Positions 44,122 through 53,744 of a stretch of DNA of 64,000 bases are shown here, one piece after another. Positions within the stretch are counted from its first letter, which is position 1. Each line of letters opens with the position of its first letter. The notes under the pieces are model-generated. The model was not told the origin of the DNA. It did no database searches and saw nothing but the letters and a program-made list of their open reading frames with translations. The stretch is from JALYUM01 sp036688685 (GTDB lineage: Bacteria > Pseudomonadota > Gammaproteobacteria > Burkholderiales > Burkholderiaceae_D), in assembly GCF_036688685.1 (NCBI RefSeq), contig NZ_JAQQPS010000008.1, positions 62,001 through 126,000 on the forward strand, given 5' to 3'. Made by a program: the position numbers and the translations under genes.

Positions 44122-44820
44122 ATGACCACACCCCACGCCGTTTTGTTCGACCTCGACGATACCCTGTGGCCGATCGGCCCCGTCATTGCGCGTGCCGAAG
44201 AACTTGTGCAAGCCTGGCTGGCGCAGCATGCGCCCGGCGTCGCGCAGCGCTTTTCGATCGAAGCACTGCGCAGCGCGCGCATGGCGCTGTTGCAGGAGCA
44301 ACCCGATTTCCATCTCGACTTTGGCGCCCTGCGCCGCGCCGGCCTGCACGCCGCCTTCGCCGAGGCGGGCGAGGATGCCAGCGGTGTCGAGCACGCGATG
44401 CAGGTGTATTACAAGGCGCGCAATACCATCGAGCTGTATGAAGACGTGCTGCCGGCTTTGCAGGAAATCGGCGCGCTGGCAGTGGTCGGCTCCATTTCGA
44501 ATGGCAATGCCGATCTGCAAACGATCGGCCTGGCGCAGCATTTTTCGTTTTCGCTATCGGCCGGCGCCCATGGCAGCGCCAAACCGGATCCGGGCATTTT
44601 TTTGGCGGCCTGTGCCGCGATGGGGGTGGCGCCGCAGGATGCTGTCTACGTGGGCGACGATATCCTGCTCGATGTGCAAGGCGCCCAGCGGGCCGGCTTG
44701 CGCGCCGTGTGGCTCAACCGCACCGGCAGCACGCGCCATCTCGAGCATGGCGTGGTGCCGGATGCGATCTGCCGCGATTTTACCGAACTGCTGGAATGGC
44801 TGCGCGGTCAGCGTGCATAA
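44122..44820 (+). CDS. HAD-superfamily hydrolase
   Basis: 232 aa. Motif I LFDLDDTLWP with nucleophile and acid Asp, motif II Ser in VVGSISNG, motif III Lys in GSAKPDPGIF and motif IV VGDDILLDVQGA. Cap domain of the C1 type between motifs I and II. It dephosphorylates a small metabolite such as a sugar phosphate or phosphoglycolate-like substrate; the sequence does not decide which. It ends 30 bp before hrcA. Confidence 0.9.
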   Translation: MTTPHAVLFDLDDTLWPIGPVIARAEELVQAWLAQHAPGVAQRFSIEALRSARMALLQEQPDFHLDFGALRRAGLHAAFAEAGEDASGVEHAMQVYYKARNTIELYEDVLPALQEIGALAVVGSISNGNADLQTIGLAQHFSFSLSAGAHGSAKPDPGIFLAACAAMGVAPQDAVYVGDDILLDVQGAQRAGLRAVWLNRTGSTRHLEHGVVPDAICRDFTELLEWLRGQRA

Positions 44821-44850
44821 TAGGGGCGCATCCATCCTTCCAGTCTATTC

Positions 44851-45867
44851 ATGCAACTCGACACCCGTGCCCAAACCCTGCTGAAAGCTCTGGTCGAGCG
44901 TTATATCGCCGACGGGCAGCCGGTCGGCTCGCGCGCGCTGTCCAAAATCTCCGGGCTCGACCTGTCGCCGGCCACCATCCGCAACATCATGGCCGACCTG
45001 GAAGAGCTCGGCTATGTGTCCAGCCCGCACACCTCGGCCGGGCGCATCCCGACGCCGCGCGGCTACCGCATCTTTGTCGACACCTTGTTGACCGTTCAGC
45101 ATTTCGACGAGCATTCGGTGGAAGCGCGCATGCGCATGCCGCTGCTGCAGCCGCAAAAAATGATCGCGAATGCGGCCCAGATGCTGTCGTCGCTGTCCAA
45201 GTTTGCCGGCGTGGTGCAAAGCCCGCGGCGCACCTCGGTGTTCCAGCAGATCGAATTTTTGCGTTTGTCCGAAAAGCGCATTTTATTGGTCATCGTCGAC
45301 CCGCGCGGCGACGTGCAAAACCGGCTGCTGCTGACCGACGTCGATTACACCCCGAGCCAGCTGATCCAGTCGGCCAATTATCTGAACCAGCATTTTGGCG
45401 GCCTGTCGTTCGATGAGGTGCGCTTGCGCCTGAGCGGCGAATTGCGCCAGTTGCGCGACGACATGGGCCGGCTGATGCAGGCCGCGGTGGAAGCAGGCAG
45501 CGAAGCGATGACCGACGACTCGGACGCCATGATCATTTCGGGCGAGCGCAACCTGCTGTCGGTGGCCGATTTGTCGTCCAACATGAGTTCGCTGCGCCAG
45601 ATGTTCGATATGTTCGAGCAAAAAACCGGCTTGATGCAGTTGCTCGACGTGTCCAGCAAGGCGGGCGGGGTGCAGATATTTATCGGCGGCGAATCGAACC
45701 TGGTGCCGATGGAAGAGATGAGCATTGTCACCGCCCCCTATGCGGCCAACGGCAAAGTGGTCGGCACGCTGGGCGTGATCGGGCCGACCCGGATGGCGTA
45801 CGAGCGGGTGATTCCGATCGTCGATATTACGGCCAAGCTATTGTCGAATGCACTGAGTAACCACTAG
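44851..45867 (+). CDS. hrcA: Heat-inducible transcription repressor HrcA
   Basis: 338 aa. N-terminal winged helix (LLKALVERYIADGQPVGSRALSKISGLDLSPATIRNIMADL), then the GAF-like and dimerisation domains, typical length. HrcA represses groESL and dnaK operons by binding CIRCE elements; none is visible here, so it controls genes elsewhere. Start is at 44851, 30 bp after the HAD gene. The downstream region is a REP-like unit, then fur in the opposite direction. Confidence 0.95.
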   Translation: MQLDTRAQTLLKALVERYIADGQPVGSRALSKISGLDLSPATIRNIMADLEELGYVSSPHTSAGRIPTPRGYRIFVDTLLTVQHFDEHSVEARMRMPLLQPQKMIANAAQMLSSLSKFAGVVQSPRRTSVFQQIEFLRLSEKRILLVIVDPRGDVQNRLLLTDVDYTPSQLIQSANYLNQHFGGLSFDEVRLRLSGELRQLRDDMGRLMQAAVEAGSEAMTDDSDAMIISGERNLLSVADLSSNMSSLRQMFDMFEQKTGLMQLLDVSSKAGGVQIFIGGESNLVPMEEMSIVTAPYAANGKVVGTLGVIGPTRMAYERVIPIVDITAKLLSNALSNH

Positions 45868-45881
45868 CGTACGAGCTAGCC

Positions 45882-45914
45882 AACGTCATCCTCGCGAAGG
45901 CGAGGACCCATAAC
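45882..45914. repeat. REP-like palindrome, single copy (locus 3)
   Basis: A single unit ACGTCATCCTCGCGAAGGC with the inverse arm and a GACCCATAAC end. The stem keeps compensating changes compared with other copies. It lies between the convergent 3' ends of hrcA and fur. Confidence 0.82.
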
Positions 45915-45939
45915 ACGCAACCGAATTTCAGGCAGCTGA

Positions 45940-46368
45940 CTAGCCGCGATGCGGGCACGCCACCTTGGTGCAATTGCCGTAAATCGCCAGCGCGTGATCG
46001 GCAATATGAAAGCCACGTTCGGCGGCGATCTTGTGCTGGCGCGATTCGATTTCTTCATCGTAGAACTCTTCCACCCGTCCGCAATCCAGGCACACCAGGT
46101 GATCGTGGTGCGAGCCGGCATTGAGTTCGAAAATCGCCTTGCCGGTTTCAAAGTGGTTGCGGTGCAGCAGCCCGGCCTGCTCGAACTGGGTCAGCACGCG
46201 GTACACGGTGGCCAGGCCGACGTCCATATTCTCCGTCAGCAAAATTTTATAGACGTCTTCAGCAGTCAGGTGGCGCACCTCGCTGTTCTGGAAAATTTCC
46301 AGGATTTTAAGGCGGGGCAGGGTGGCTTTCAGGCCGCTGGCCTTCAGGTCGGTAGGATTGTTACTCAT
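45940..46368 (-). CDS. fur: Ferric uptake regulator
   Basis: 142 aa. DNA-binding domain: LKATLPRLKILEIFQN, the Fur helix GLATVYRVLTQFEQAGL. Metal sites: HHDHLVCLDCGRVEEF and the C-terminal CTKVACP Cys pair. Fur represses iron uptake genes when Fe2+ is plentiful; feoAB and bfd in this window carry Fur boxes. The ATG at 46368 gives the family N-terminus; an in-frame extension to 46428 is unlikely. It is divergent from bamE, a widespread pairing. Confidence 0.96.
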   Translation of the reverse strand: MSNNPTDLKASGLKATLPRLKILEIFQNSEVRHLTAEDVYKILLTENMDVGLATVYRVLTQFEQAGLLHRNHFETGKAIFELNAGSHHDHLVCLDCGRVEEFYDEEIESRQHKIAAERGFHIADHALAIYGNCTKVACPHRG

Positions 46369-46445
46369 GTTATTGCTCGTAGATTGAAATAGTGCTTTAT
46401 GATATAGCGTTTTGGGGCCCTGGCTCACACGTTTTGAGGTTATGT

Positions 46446-47039
46446 ATGCACGTCAAGCAGTCGATTTCTCCTCGTTTCCACGCACGCGCGGCCCTGGTGG
46501 CCGGCCTGACCGTCGCCACGCTGACCCTGTCGGGCTGCGCCGCATTGCGTGACACCAGCCCTCTCGCGACCGCCGCCAGTCAGGATGCGATCGCGCGGGA
46601 TGCCGAGAAAAGCGCCGCCACGGCCAACGCCGGCGCCCAGACCACTAAAGTGACCAACCTGCAAAAATTTCTGTGGGTATTTACACCGTATCGGCCGGAC
46701 GTGCAGCAGGGTAACTTCGTCTCGCAGGAAATGATCGAGCAGGTCAAAGTGGGCCAGACCCGCGAACAGATCATGTTCATCCTCGGGACCCCGCTGCTGC
46801 AGGACGTGTTCCACAAAGACCGCTGGGACTATCCGTTTTACCTGGCGCGCGGCAATGGCGAACTGACCACCAGCCGCGTCACCCTGTATTTCAAGGATGA
46901 CAAGCTGGAACGCTTCGACGGCGGTAACCTGCCGAGCGAGCGCGAGTACATCGCCCGCATCGCCGGCCCGTCGCGGGTCAAGGAGCAAATCGCGCCGCCG
47001 GCCGATGCGCCGCCGAAATCGACCCTGCCACAGAAATAA
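46446..47039 (+). CDS. bamE: Outer-membrane assembly lipoprotein BamE (SmpA/OmlA)
   Basis: 197 aa. Lipoprotein signal with lipobox LSGC near residue 34; SmpA/OmlA domain with QVKVGQTREQIMFILGTPLLQD and the later YFKDDKLERFDGG. BamE supports the BAM complex that folds outer-membrane proteins. ATG at 46446 is preferred to the ATG four bases earlier, which is out of frame. The C-terminal tail (residues 180-197) is Pro/Lys-rich, longer than in E. coli. Followed 10 bp later by dapB. Confidence 0.94.
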   Translation: MHVKQSISPRFHARAALVAGLTVATLTLSGCAALRDTSPLATAASQDAIARDAEKSAATANAGAQTTKVTNLQKFLWVFTPYRPDVQQGNFVSQEMIEQVKVGQTREQIMFILGTPLLQDVFHKDRWDYPFYLARGNGELTTSRVTLYFKDDKLERFDGGNLPSEREYIARIAGPSRVKEQIAPPADAPPKSTLPQK

Positions 47040-47049
47040 GAGACGCACG

Positions 47050-47853
47050 ATGTTGAAGATTGCAGTAGCAGGCGCCAGCGGGCGCATGGGTCGCATGCTG
47101 GTGGAGGCGATTGCCGCCGCGCCGGAGGTGACCTTGTCGGGCGCGCTCGACCGCGCAGGTTCCGACGCCATTGGGCAGGATGCGGCCGCGTTTGCCGGCC
47201 AGCCAGCCGGCGTGATCATCAGCGCCGACCTCGCCACTGGCCTGGCCGGGGCCTATGTCCTGATCGATTTCACCCGCCCTGAAGGCACCCTCGAACACCT
47301 GGCGTACTGCGCCGAACACGGCATTAAGCTGGTGATCGGCACCACGGGGTTTGACGACGCCGGCAAGGCAGCCATCCGCGCCGCCGCCGAAAAAACCGCG
47401 ATCGTGTTCGCGCCGAACATGAGCGTGGGTGTGAACGTGACGCTCAAATTGCTGCAAATGGCGGCCAAAAGCCTGTCCGAAGGCTACGACATCGAAATCA
47501 TCGAGGCGCACCACCGCCACAAGGTCGATGCGCCATCGGGCACCGCACTGAAAATGGGCGAAGTCATTGCCGACGCGCTGGGGCGCGACCTGAAAGAATG
47601 CGCCGTGTATGGCCGCGAAGGCGTCACCGGCGCGCGCGACCCGTCGACGATCGGCTTTGCAACCATCCGTGGCGGCGACATCGTGGGCGACCACACCGTG
47701 CTGTTTGCCGGCACCGGCGAGCGCATCGAGATCAGCCACAAATCGAGCAGCCGCGTTACCTACGCGCACGGCGCGATTCGCGCCGCGCAGTTCCTGGCCG
47801 ATAAAACCACGGGCCTGTTCGACATGCAGGACGTGCTGGACCTGGGCGCCTGA
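47050..47853 (+). CDS. dapB: 4-hydroxy-tetrahydrodipicolinate reductase
   Basis: 267 aa. It reduces hydroxytetrahydrodipicolinate in lysine and diaminopimelate synthesis. Nucleotide motif VAGASGRMGRMLV, VIGTTGFDD, and the DapB signature EAHHRHKVDAPSGTA with catalytic His and Lys. It begins 10 bp after bamE and its stop shares one base with the next gene (TGATG), so bamE, dapB and the barstar-like gene are one unit ending at the terminator at 48186. Confidence 0.96.
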   Translation: MLKIAVAGASGRMGRMLVEAIAAAPEVTLSGALDRAGSDAIGQDAAAFAGQPAGVIISADLATGLAGAYVLIDFTRPEGTLEHLAYCAEHGIKLVIGTTGFDDAGKAAIRAAAEKTAIVFAPNMSVGVNVTLKLLQMAAKSLSEGYDIEIIEAHHRHKVDAPSGTALKMGEVIADALGRDLKECAVYGREGVTGARDPSTIGFATIRGGDIVGDHTVLFAGTGERIEISHKSSSRVTYAHGAIRAAQFLADKTTGLFDMQDVLDLGA

Positions 47854-48179
47854 TGGCGATCGCTGAACTCAAGGGCGCCGTCATTATCGACATGGCCAGC
47901 TTCCACGCCGAAAGCAAGAAGGCATTCGGTTTTCCGGACACCTACGCGGGCACCATGGACGCCTGGATCGACTGCATGAGTTACCTGCGCGATGAAGACG
48001 GCATGAGCAAATTTAAATTGTTCCCGAACGAAGCGCTGCAGATCGTGGTGCTGGACGCCGCCATCTTGCAAGCCAGGGCGCCCGACGTCCTCGAAGAATT
48101 GACGTATTGCGTGGCCGGCCTGAACGAGCGCTACGAGGATTACGGCGAAAAGCCGGCGCTGCAACTGATCCTGAAGTAA
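47853..48179 (+). CDS. Barstar-like family protein
   Basis: 108 aa. Matches the barstar (RNase inhibitor) fold: strand-helix pattern with SFHAESKKAFGFPDTYAG, the typical MDAWIDCMSYL helix and the late LLDA-like strand. Barstar proteins neutralise ribonucleases, but family members without a barnase gene beside them are common and their partner is unknown. No ribonuclease gene is adjacent. It overlaps the dapB stop by one base. A clear terminator follows. Confidence 0.84.
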   Translation: MAIAELKGAVIIDMASFHAESKKAFGFPDTYAGTMDAWIDCMSYLRDEDGMSKFKLFPNEALQIVVLDAAILQARAPDVLEELTYCVAGLNERYEDYGEKPALQLILK

Positions 48180-48185
48180 TTTACC

Positions 48186-48213
48186 GCCCGGTCTTCGTAC
48201 CGGGCTTTTTTTT
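48186..48213 (+). terminator. Rho-independent terminator after the dapB unit
   Basis: A perfect 7-bp stem GCCCGGT/ACCGGGC around a CTTCGT loop is followed by eight T, 7 bp beyond the barstar-like gene stop. Confidence 0.92.
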
Positions 48214-48271
48214 ATCCCGATGGCAGCCGGTATAATGTCCGGTTCCACCTCTCATTTGGCCGCAGAACACC

Positions 48272-50914
48272 ATGTTAGATAAATATAGTCCCGCCGACGT
48301 CGAACAGGCCGCCCAAGCCCACTGGAAAGCCATCGACGCGTATAAAGCCGTCGAAAACGACCCGCGTTTCCCAAAGGGCAAGTATTACGCTTGCTCGATG
48401 CTGCCTTACCCATCGGGCAAGCTGCACATGGGCCACGTGCGCAACTATACGATCAACGACGTGATGTACCGCTACCTGCGCATGAACGGCTACAACGTCC
48501 TCATGCCAATGGGCTGGGATGCATTCGGCATGCCGGCGGAAAACGCGGCCATGGCCAACAACGTGCCGCCCGCGCAATGGACATACTCGAACATCGCCCA
48601 CATGCGCACGCAGATGGAATCGATGGGCCTGGCGATTGACTGGTCGCGCGAAATGACGGCCTGCACGCCCGAGTATTACAAGTGGAACCAGTGGATGTTC
48701 CTCAAAATGCTCGAAAAAGGCATCATCTACCAGAAGACCGGCACCGTGAACTGGGACCCGATCGATCAGACCGTGCTGGCCAACGAGCAGGTGGTCGACG
48801 GTCGTGGCTGGCGCTCGGGCGCGCTCATCGAAAAGCGCGAGATCCCGATGTACTACGCGCGCATTACCGATTACGCCGACGAATTGCTCGACTACGCCGA
48901 AAATAAATTACCGGGCTGGCCGGAGCGCGTGCGCGTGATGCAGACCAACTGGATCGGCAAATCGGTGGGTGTGCGTTTCGCGTTCCCGCACACGATCGCC
49001 AACGCGGCAGGGGAGTTGGTGGGCGATGGCAAACTGTACGTCTTCACCACGCGCGCCGACACCATCATGGGCGTGACGTTCTGCGCCGTCGCCGCCGAGC
49101 ACCCGCTGGCGCAACTGGCGGCGCAAACCAATCCGGCCCTGGTCGACTTCATCGCCGAGTGCAAACTGGGCAGCGTCATCGAAGCCGACATGGCGACGAT
49201 GGAGAAGAAGGGCATGCCGACCGGCCTGTTCGTTACCCATCCTTTGACGGGTGAGCAGGTGCCGGTCTGGGTCGGCAATTACGTCTTGATGACCTACGGC
49301 GACGGCGCCGTGATGGGCGTGCCGGCGCATGACGAACGCGATTTCGGCTTCGCCAAAAAATACCACCTGCCGATCAAGCAGGTGGTCGCCATCGAAGGCA
49401 AGGAATTCTCGCTCGAAGCCTGGCAGGACTGGTACGGCGATAAGGAAGCCGGCCTGATGATCAACTCGGGCAAGTTCGACGGCCTCGATTACATCGCTGC
49501 CGTGAACGCCGTCTCTGGCGACCTGGCTGGCATGCAGCTGGGCGACAAGAAGGTAACGTTCCGCCTGCGCGACTGGGGTATCTCGCGCCAGCGCTACTGG
49601 GGCACGCCGATCCCGATCATCCACTGCCCGGAGCACGGCGCCGTGCCGGTCCCTGAAAAAGACCTGCCGGTCGTGCTGCCGGAAGACTGCGTCCCGGACG
49701 GCACCGGCAACCCGCTGAATAAATACGAAGCGTTCCTGGCCTGCGCCTGCCCGATCTGCGGCGCCGCGTCCCGGCGCGAGACCGACACAATGGACACCTT
49801 CGTCGATTCGTCGTGGTATTACATGCGTTATACCTCGCCCGGCGCGAAGGATGGCATGGTCGATGCGCGCAACGATTACTGGATGCCGATGGACCAGTAC
49901 ATCGGCGGCATCGAGCACGCCGTCATGCACTTGCTGTACGCGCGCTTCTGGACCAAGGTGATGCGCGACTTCGGCCTGGTGAAATTCGACGAGCCCTTCG
50001 TCAACCTGCTCACGCAAGGCATGGTTCTCAACGAGACCTATTATCGGGAAGACGACGCCGGCAAGAAGAGCTGGTTCAACCCGGCCGATGTCGACCTGGC
50101 CATGGACGACAAGGGCCGCCCGCACGCAGCGCTGCTGAAAGCCGATGGCCAGCCGGTGAATATCGGCGGCACCGAAAAAATGTCGAAGTCGAAGAACAAC
50201 GGCATCGACCCGAAAGCGCAGATCGACCAGTATGGCGCCGATACCGCGCGCCTGTTCACGATGTTCGCCTCGCCACCAGAGCAGACGCTCGAGTGGTCCG
50301 ATTCCGGTGTCGAAGGCGCCAGCCGTTTCCTGCGCCGCGTGTGGGCGTATGCGTATGCCAAATCGGGCAACGTGACGGCGGCGTTGGCAGCCACCGAAGC
50401 GGGTACCCCGACGGAAGCGCACAAAACCCTGCGCCGCGAGCTGCACAAGATTTTGCAGCAAGCCGACTACGATCTGAAGCGCATCCAGTACAACACGGTG
50501 GTGTCGGCCTGCATGAAGATGCTCAACACGCTCGAGTCCAGCAAGCTGGAAGCGGGCGCGGCGACCGATGCCGTGCTCACCGAAGGCTTGTCGATGTTCC
50601 TGCGCGTCCTGAACCCGGTCGCGCCGCACATCACGCACGCGCTGTGGCAGGAGCTCGGGTTTGCGCAGGCGCACGGCGACATCCTCGATGCGCAGTGGCC
50701 GCAGGTCGACCCGGCCGCGTTGGAGCAGGCCGAGATCGAGATGATGATCCAGGTGAACGGCAAGCTGCGCGGCTCGATCAAGGTCGCCAAGGATGCCGAC
50801 AAGGCCACCATCGAAGCGCTGGCCATGGCCTCGGAAGCGGTACAAAAATTTGTAGAGTCGACGCCGAAGAAGATCATCGTCGTTCCCGGTAAGCTGATCA
50901 GCATTGTGGTGTAA
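48272..50914 (+). CDS. leuS: Leucyl-tRNA synthetase
   Basis: 880 aa, typical LeuRS length. Class I signatures: PYPSGKLHMGHVRNY (HIGH-type) near residue 45 and EKMSKSKNN (KMSKS) near residue 635. The CP1 editing domain lies between, with TTRADTIMGVTFCAVA and GDGAVMGVPAHDERDF. It attaches leucine to tRNA-Leu and edits mischarged products. Next gene lptE starts 4 bp after its stop. Confidence 0.97.
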   Translation: MLDKYSPADVEQAAQAHWKAIDAYKAVENDPRFPKGKYYACSMLPYPSGKLHMGHVRNYTINDVMYRYLRMNGYNVLMPMGWDAFGMPAENAAMANNVPPAQWTYSNIAHMRTQMESMGLAIDWSREMTACTPEYYKWNQWMFLKMLEKGIIYQKTGTVNWDPIDQTVLANEQVVDGRGWRSGALIEKREIPMYYARITDYADELLDYAENKLPGWPERVRVMQTNWIGKSVGVRFAFPHTIANAAGELVGDGKLYVFTTRADTIMGVTFCAVAAEHPLAQLAAQTNPALVDFIAECKLGSVIEADMATMEKKGMPTGLFVTHPLTGEQVPVWVGNYVLMTYGDGAVMGVPAHDERDFGFAKKYHLPIKQVVAIEGKEFSLEAWQDWYGDKEAGLMINSGKFDGLDYIAAVNAVSGDLAGMQLGDKKVTFRLRDWGISRQRYWGTPIPIIHCPEHGAVPVPEKDLPVVLPEDCVPDGTGNPLNKYEAFLACACPICGAASRRETDTMDTFVDSSWYYMRYTSPGAKDGMVDARNDYWMPMDQYIGGIEHAVMHLLYARFWTKVMRDFGLVKFDEPFVNLLTQGMVLNETYYREDDAGKKSWFNPADVDLAMDDKGRPHAALLKADGQPVNIGGTEKMSKSKNNGIDPKAQIDQYGADTARLFTMFASPPEQTLEWSDSGVEGASRFLRRVWAYAYAKSGNVTAALAATEAGTPTEAHKTLRRELHKILQQADYDLKRIQYNTVVSACMKMLNTLESSKLEAGAATDAVLTEGLSMFLRVLNPVAPHITHALWQELGFAQAHGDILDAQWPQVDPAALEQAEIEMMIQVNGKLRGSIKVAKDADKATIEALAMASEAVQKFVESTPKKIIVVPGKLISIVV

Positions 50915-50917
50915 GCG

Positions 50918-51430
50918 ATGACCTTATTTAACTCCCGGCTGGCCCGCGCACTGTGCATGATGGTGCTGGCCGCCACGCTGACGGCCTGCGGTTTCCATTT
51001 GCGTGGATCGGAAGGCTACAACCTGCCGTTCCACACCATTTATCTGGGCTTCCCCGACAATTCGCCGCTGGGCGCGGAGCTGCGCCGCAACTTGCGCGGG
51101 CTCGATGGTCTCACTGTCGTGACCACCGCCAAGGGCGCCGAGGCGCAAGTGGACGTAGTCAGCGAAACGCGCGGCAAAACCATCCTGTCGCTGAACAGCC
51201 AGGGCCGCGTGCGCGAATACCTGCTGACCTACACCTTCGTGTTCAAGGTGCGCAATGGCGCCGGCGTCGAGCTGCTGGGACCGACCGAGATCGCCCTGAA
51301 GCGCAATATCGCCTTCAATGAAGACGCGGTACTGGCCAAGGAGTCGGAAGAAGCCTTGCTGATCCGCGACATGCAGACCGACCTGGTGCAGCAGGTCTTG
51401 CGCCGCCTGGCGGCCATCAAGCCAATCTAG
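50918..51430 (+). CDS. lptE: LPS-assembly lipoprotein LptE
   Basis: 170 aa. Lipoprotein signal with lipobox LTAC at residue 24, then the family start GFHLRGSEGYNLPF. LptE plugs the LptD barrel (encoded at 22324) and helps place LPS. The gene lies between leuS and holA with 4 and 12 bp spacing, exactly the order used by most beta- and gammaproteobacteria, which confirms a divergent sequence. Confidence 0.93.
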   Translation: MTLFNSRLARALCMMVLAATLTACGFHLRGSEGYNLPFHTIYLGFPDNSPLGAELRRNLRGLDGLTVVTTAKGAEAQVDVVSETRGKTILSLNSQGRVREYLLTYTFVFKVRNGAGVELLGPTEIALKRNIAFNEDAVLAKESEEALLIRDMQTDLVQQVLRRLAAIKPI

Positions 51431-51442
51431 GGTGATCTTGCC

Positions 51443-52456
51443 ATGATGCTGCGGCCGGAAGCGCTCGAGGGTCACCTGGCCAAGACGATTGCGCCCCTGT
51501 ACGTGATCGCCAGCGACGAACACCTGCTGGCGCTGGAAGCGGCCGACAAGATCCGTCGCGCCGCGCGCGCCAACGGCTATTCGGAGCGTGACGTGCTCAC
51601 CGTCGAGCGCACCTTCAAATGGGGCGAGCTGCTGGCCGCAAACCAGGCCTTGTCGCTGTTCGGCGACAAGAAGCTGATCGAGCTTCGCATCCCGACCGGC
51701 AAACCGGGCAAGGATGGCAGCGCGGCTTTACAAGCGTATGCGAAGGACCTCAGCCCCGATAACCTGACCCTGGTGACCTTGCCCAAGCTGGACTGGCAAA
51801 GCGCCAAGGCGTCGTGGGTCACGAGCCTGCAGCAGGCCGCCGTCTACATCGACATCCCGAACATCGAACGGGCCGCGCTGCCGGGCTGGATCGGTACGCG
51901 CCTGGCCGCGCAGCAGCAGAGTGCCGACCGCCAGGGGCTTGACTTCATTGCCGACCGCGTCGAAGGCAACCTGCTCGCGGCGCACCAGGAAATCCAGAAG
52001 CTCGGCCTGCTGCACGAACCGGGCAGGTTGACGTTCGAGCAGATCCACGACGCGGTGCTGAACGTGGCGCGCTACGACGTGTTCAAATTGTCCGAAGCGA
52101 TGCTGGCCGGCGACCCGGCGCGGCTGGTGCGCATGCTCGAGGGTCTGAAAGGCGAGGGCGAAGCGCTGCCACTGGTTTTATGGGCAGTGGCCGAAGAAAT
52201 CCGCACGCTGTTGAAACTGAAAGCCGGCATGGAACAGGGCCGTCCGCTGGGCGCACTGCTCAAGGAGCACCGTATCTGGGGCCCGCGCGAACGCATGATG
52301 GAGCCGGCCCTGCGGCGCTTGTCGCTGCCCGTTCTTGAAGCGGCGCTGCAGGATGCGGCGCAGGTCGACCGGATGGTCAAGGGTTTGCGCGCGAAGGCCT
52401 ACGCGGGCGACGCGTGGGACGCGATGCTGCAACTGGCCCTGAAAGTGGCAAGGTAA
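51443..52456 (+). CDS. holA: DNA polymerase III subunit delta
   Basis: 337 aa. AAA+-like clamp-loader subunit: YVIASDEHLLALEAADKIRRAAR, TVERTFKWGELLAANQALSLFGDKKLIELRIP, and KLDWQSAK as in other HolA proteins. It opens the beta clamp. It follows lptE and precedes proA by 3 bp. Confidence 0.94.
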   Translation: MMLRPEALEGHLAKTIAPLYVIASDEHLLALEAADKIRRAARANGYSERDVLTVERTFKWGELLAANQALSLFGDKKLIELRIPTGKPGKDGSAALQAYAKDLSPDNLTLVTLPKLDWQSAKASWVTSLQQAAVYIDIPNIERAALPGWIGTRLAAQQQSADRQGLDFIADRVEGNLLAAHQEIQKLGLLHEPGRLTFEQIHDAVLNVARYDVFKLSEAMLAGDPARLVRMLEGLKGEGEALPLVLWAVAEEIRTLLKLKAGMEQGRPLGALLKEHRIWGPRERMMEPALRRLSLPVLEAALQDAAQVDRMVKGLRAKAYAGDAWDAMLQLALKVAR

Positions 52457-52459
52457 AAA

Positions 52460-53737
52460 ATGGAGCACATGATGGACATCACCGCTTACATGCAGCAACT
52501 GGGCCGCCAGGCGCGCGCGGCTTCGCGCGCGATGGCGCGCGCATCGAGCGCGACCCGCAACCAGGCCTTGCTGCTGATTGCTGCCGCGATCGAACGCGAG
52601 GCCGACCTGCTGCGCGCCGCCAATGCCCTCGACCTGAACGCGGCCCGCATCGCTGGCCTGGAGCCGGCGCTGCTCGACCGGTTGGCGCTGTCGGATAAAG
52701 CGATCGATACGATGGTCGAAGGCTTGCGCCAGGTTGTCGCGCTGCCCGATCCGATCGGCGAAATCAGCAACATGAAATACCGCCCGAGCGGGATTCAGGT
52801 CGGCCAGATGCGCGTGCCACTGGGCGTGATTGGCATCATCTACGAAGCGCGTCCGAATGTGACCGTCGATGCGGCCGGCCTGTGCATCAAGAGCGGCAAC
52901 GCGGCCATTTTGCGCGGCGGCTCGGAGGCGATCCATTGCAACCGCGCGTTGGCGCGGCTGGTGGCCGAAGGTCTGCTGGGCGCCGGCTTGCCGGCCGACG
53001 CCGTGCAGGTGGTCGACACGACCGATCGCGCGGCCGTCGGCGCCATGATCACGATGCCGGAATATGTCGACGTGATCGTCCCGCGCGGCGGCAAGGGCCT
53101 GATCGCGCGCTTGATGAAAGAGTCGACCGTCCCGATGATCAAGCACCTCGACGGCATCTGCCACGTCTACATCGACGCGCAAGCCGACCTGGCCAAGGCG
53201 CTGCCGATTGCGCTCAACGCCAAGACGCACCGCTACGGCACCTGCAACACCATGGAAACGCTGCTGATCGACCGTGCCATCGCCGCGACCGTGCTGCCGC
53301 AACTAGCACCCCTGTATGCGGCGAAAGAAGTGGAACTGCGCGCCGACCCGGATGCGTACGCGCTGCTGACCGGCTATCCGTATCTGGCGCATGCGCTTGA
53401 GGCAGACTGGTCCACCGAATACCTGGCGCCGATCCTGGCCATCAAAATCGTCGACGGGATGGATGCGGCGATCGACCATATCAACACCTGGTCGTCGAAG
53501 CACACCGATGCCATCGTCACCGAGAACTACAGCGATGCGCTGCGCTTTTTGCGCGAAGTCGACTCCGCATCCGTGATGGTGAACGCCTCCACGCGCTTTG
53601 CCGACGGCTTTGAATATGGCCTGGGCGCCGAGATCGGCATCTCCAACGACAAGCTGCACGCGCGCGGCCCGGTCGGGCTGGAAGGTTTGACGTCACTGAA
53701 GTACGTCGTGTTCGGTCACGGCGAAATCCGCCAATAA
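52460..53737 (+). CDS. proA: Gamma-glutamyl phosphate reductase
   Basis: 425 aa. Second step of proline synthesis: NADPH reduction of glutamyl-5-phosphate. Aldehyde-dehydrogenase fold with IYEARPNVTVDAAGLCIKSG, the GGSEAI stretch and the catalytic Cys in HRYGTCNTMETLL. The start could be 52460 or the ATG pair at 52469/52472, which has GGAG upstream; the longer reading is kept. It is the last of the close-packed leuS-lptE-holA-proA group. Confidence 0.95.
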   Translation: MEHMMDITAYMQQLGRQARAASRAMARASSATRNQALLLIAAAIEREADLLRAANALDLNAARIAGLEPALLDRLALSDKAIDTMVEGLRQVVALPDPIGEISNMKYRPSGIQVGQMRVPLGVIGIIYEARPNVTVDAAGLCIKSGNAAILRGGSEAIHCNRALARLVAEGLLGAGLPADAVQVVDTTDRAAVGAMITMPEYVDVIVPRGGKGLIARLMKESTVPMIKHLDGICHVYIDAQADLAKALPIALNAKTHRYGTCNTMETLLIDRAIAATVLPQLAPLYAAKEVELRADPDAYALLTGYPYLAHALEADWSTEYLAPILAIKIVDGMDAAIDHINTWSSKHTDAIVTENYSDALRFLREVDSASVMVNASTRFADGFEYGLGAEIGISNDKLHARGPVGLEGLTSLKYVVFGHGEIRQ

Positions 53738-53744
53738 GGAATCT

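Noticed and set aside
46369..46445. Possible Fur box in the fur/bamE divergent region
   Set aside because: No stretch matches the 7-1-7 consensus well enough; autoregulation of fur cannot be claimed from sequence.
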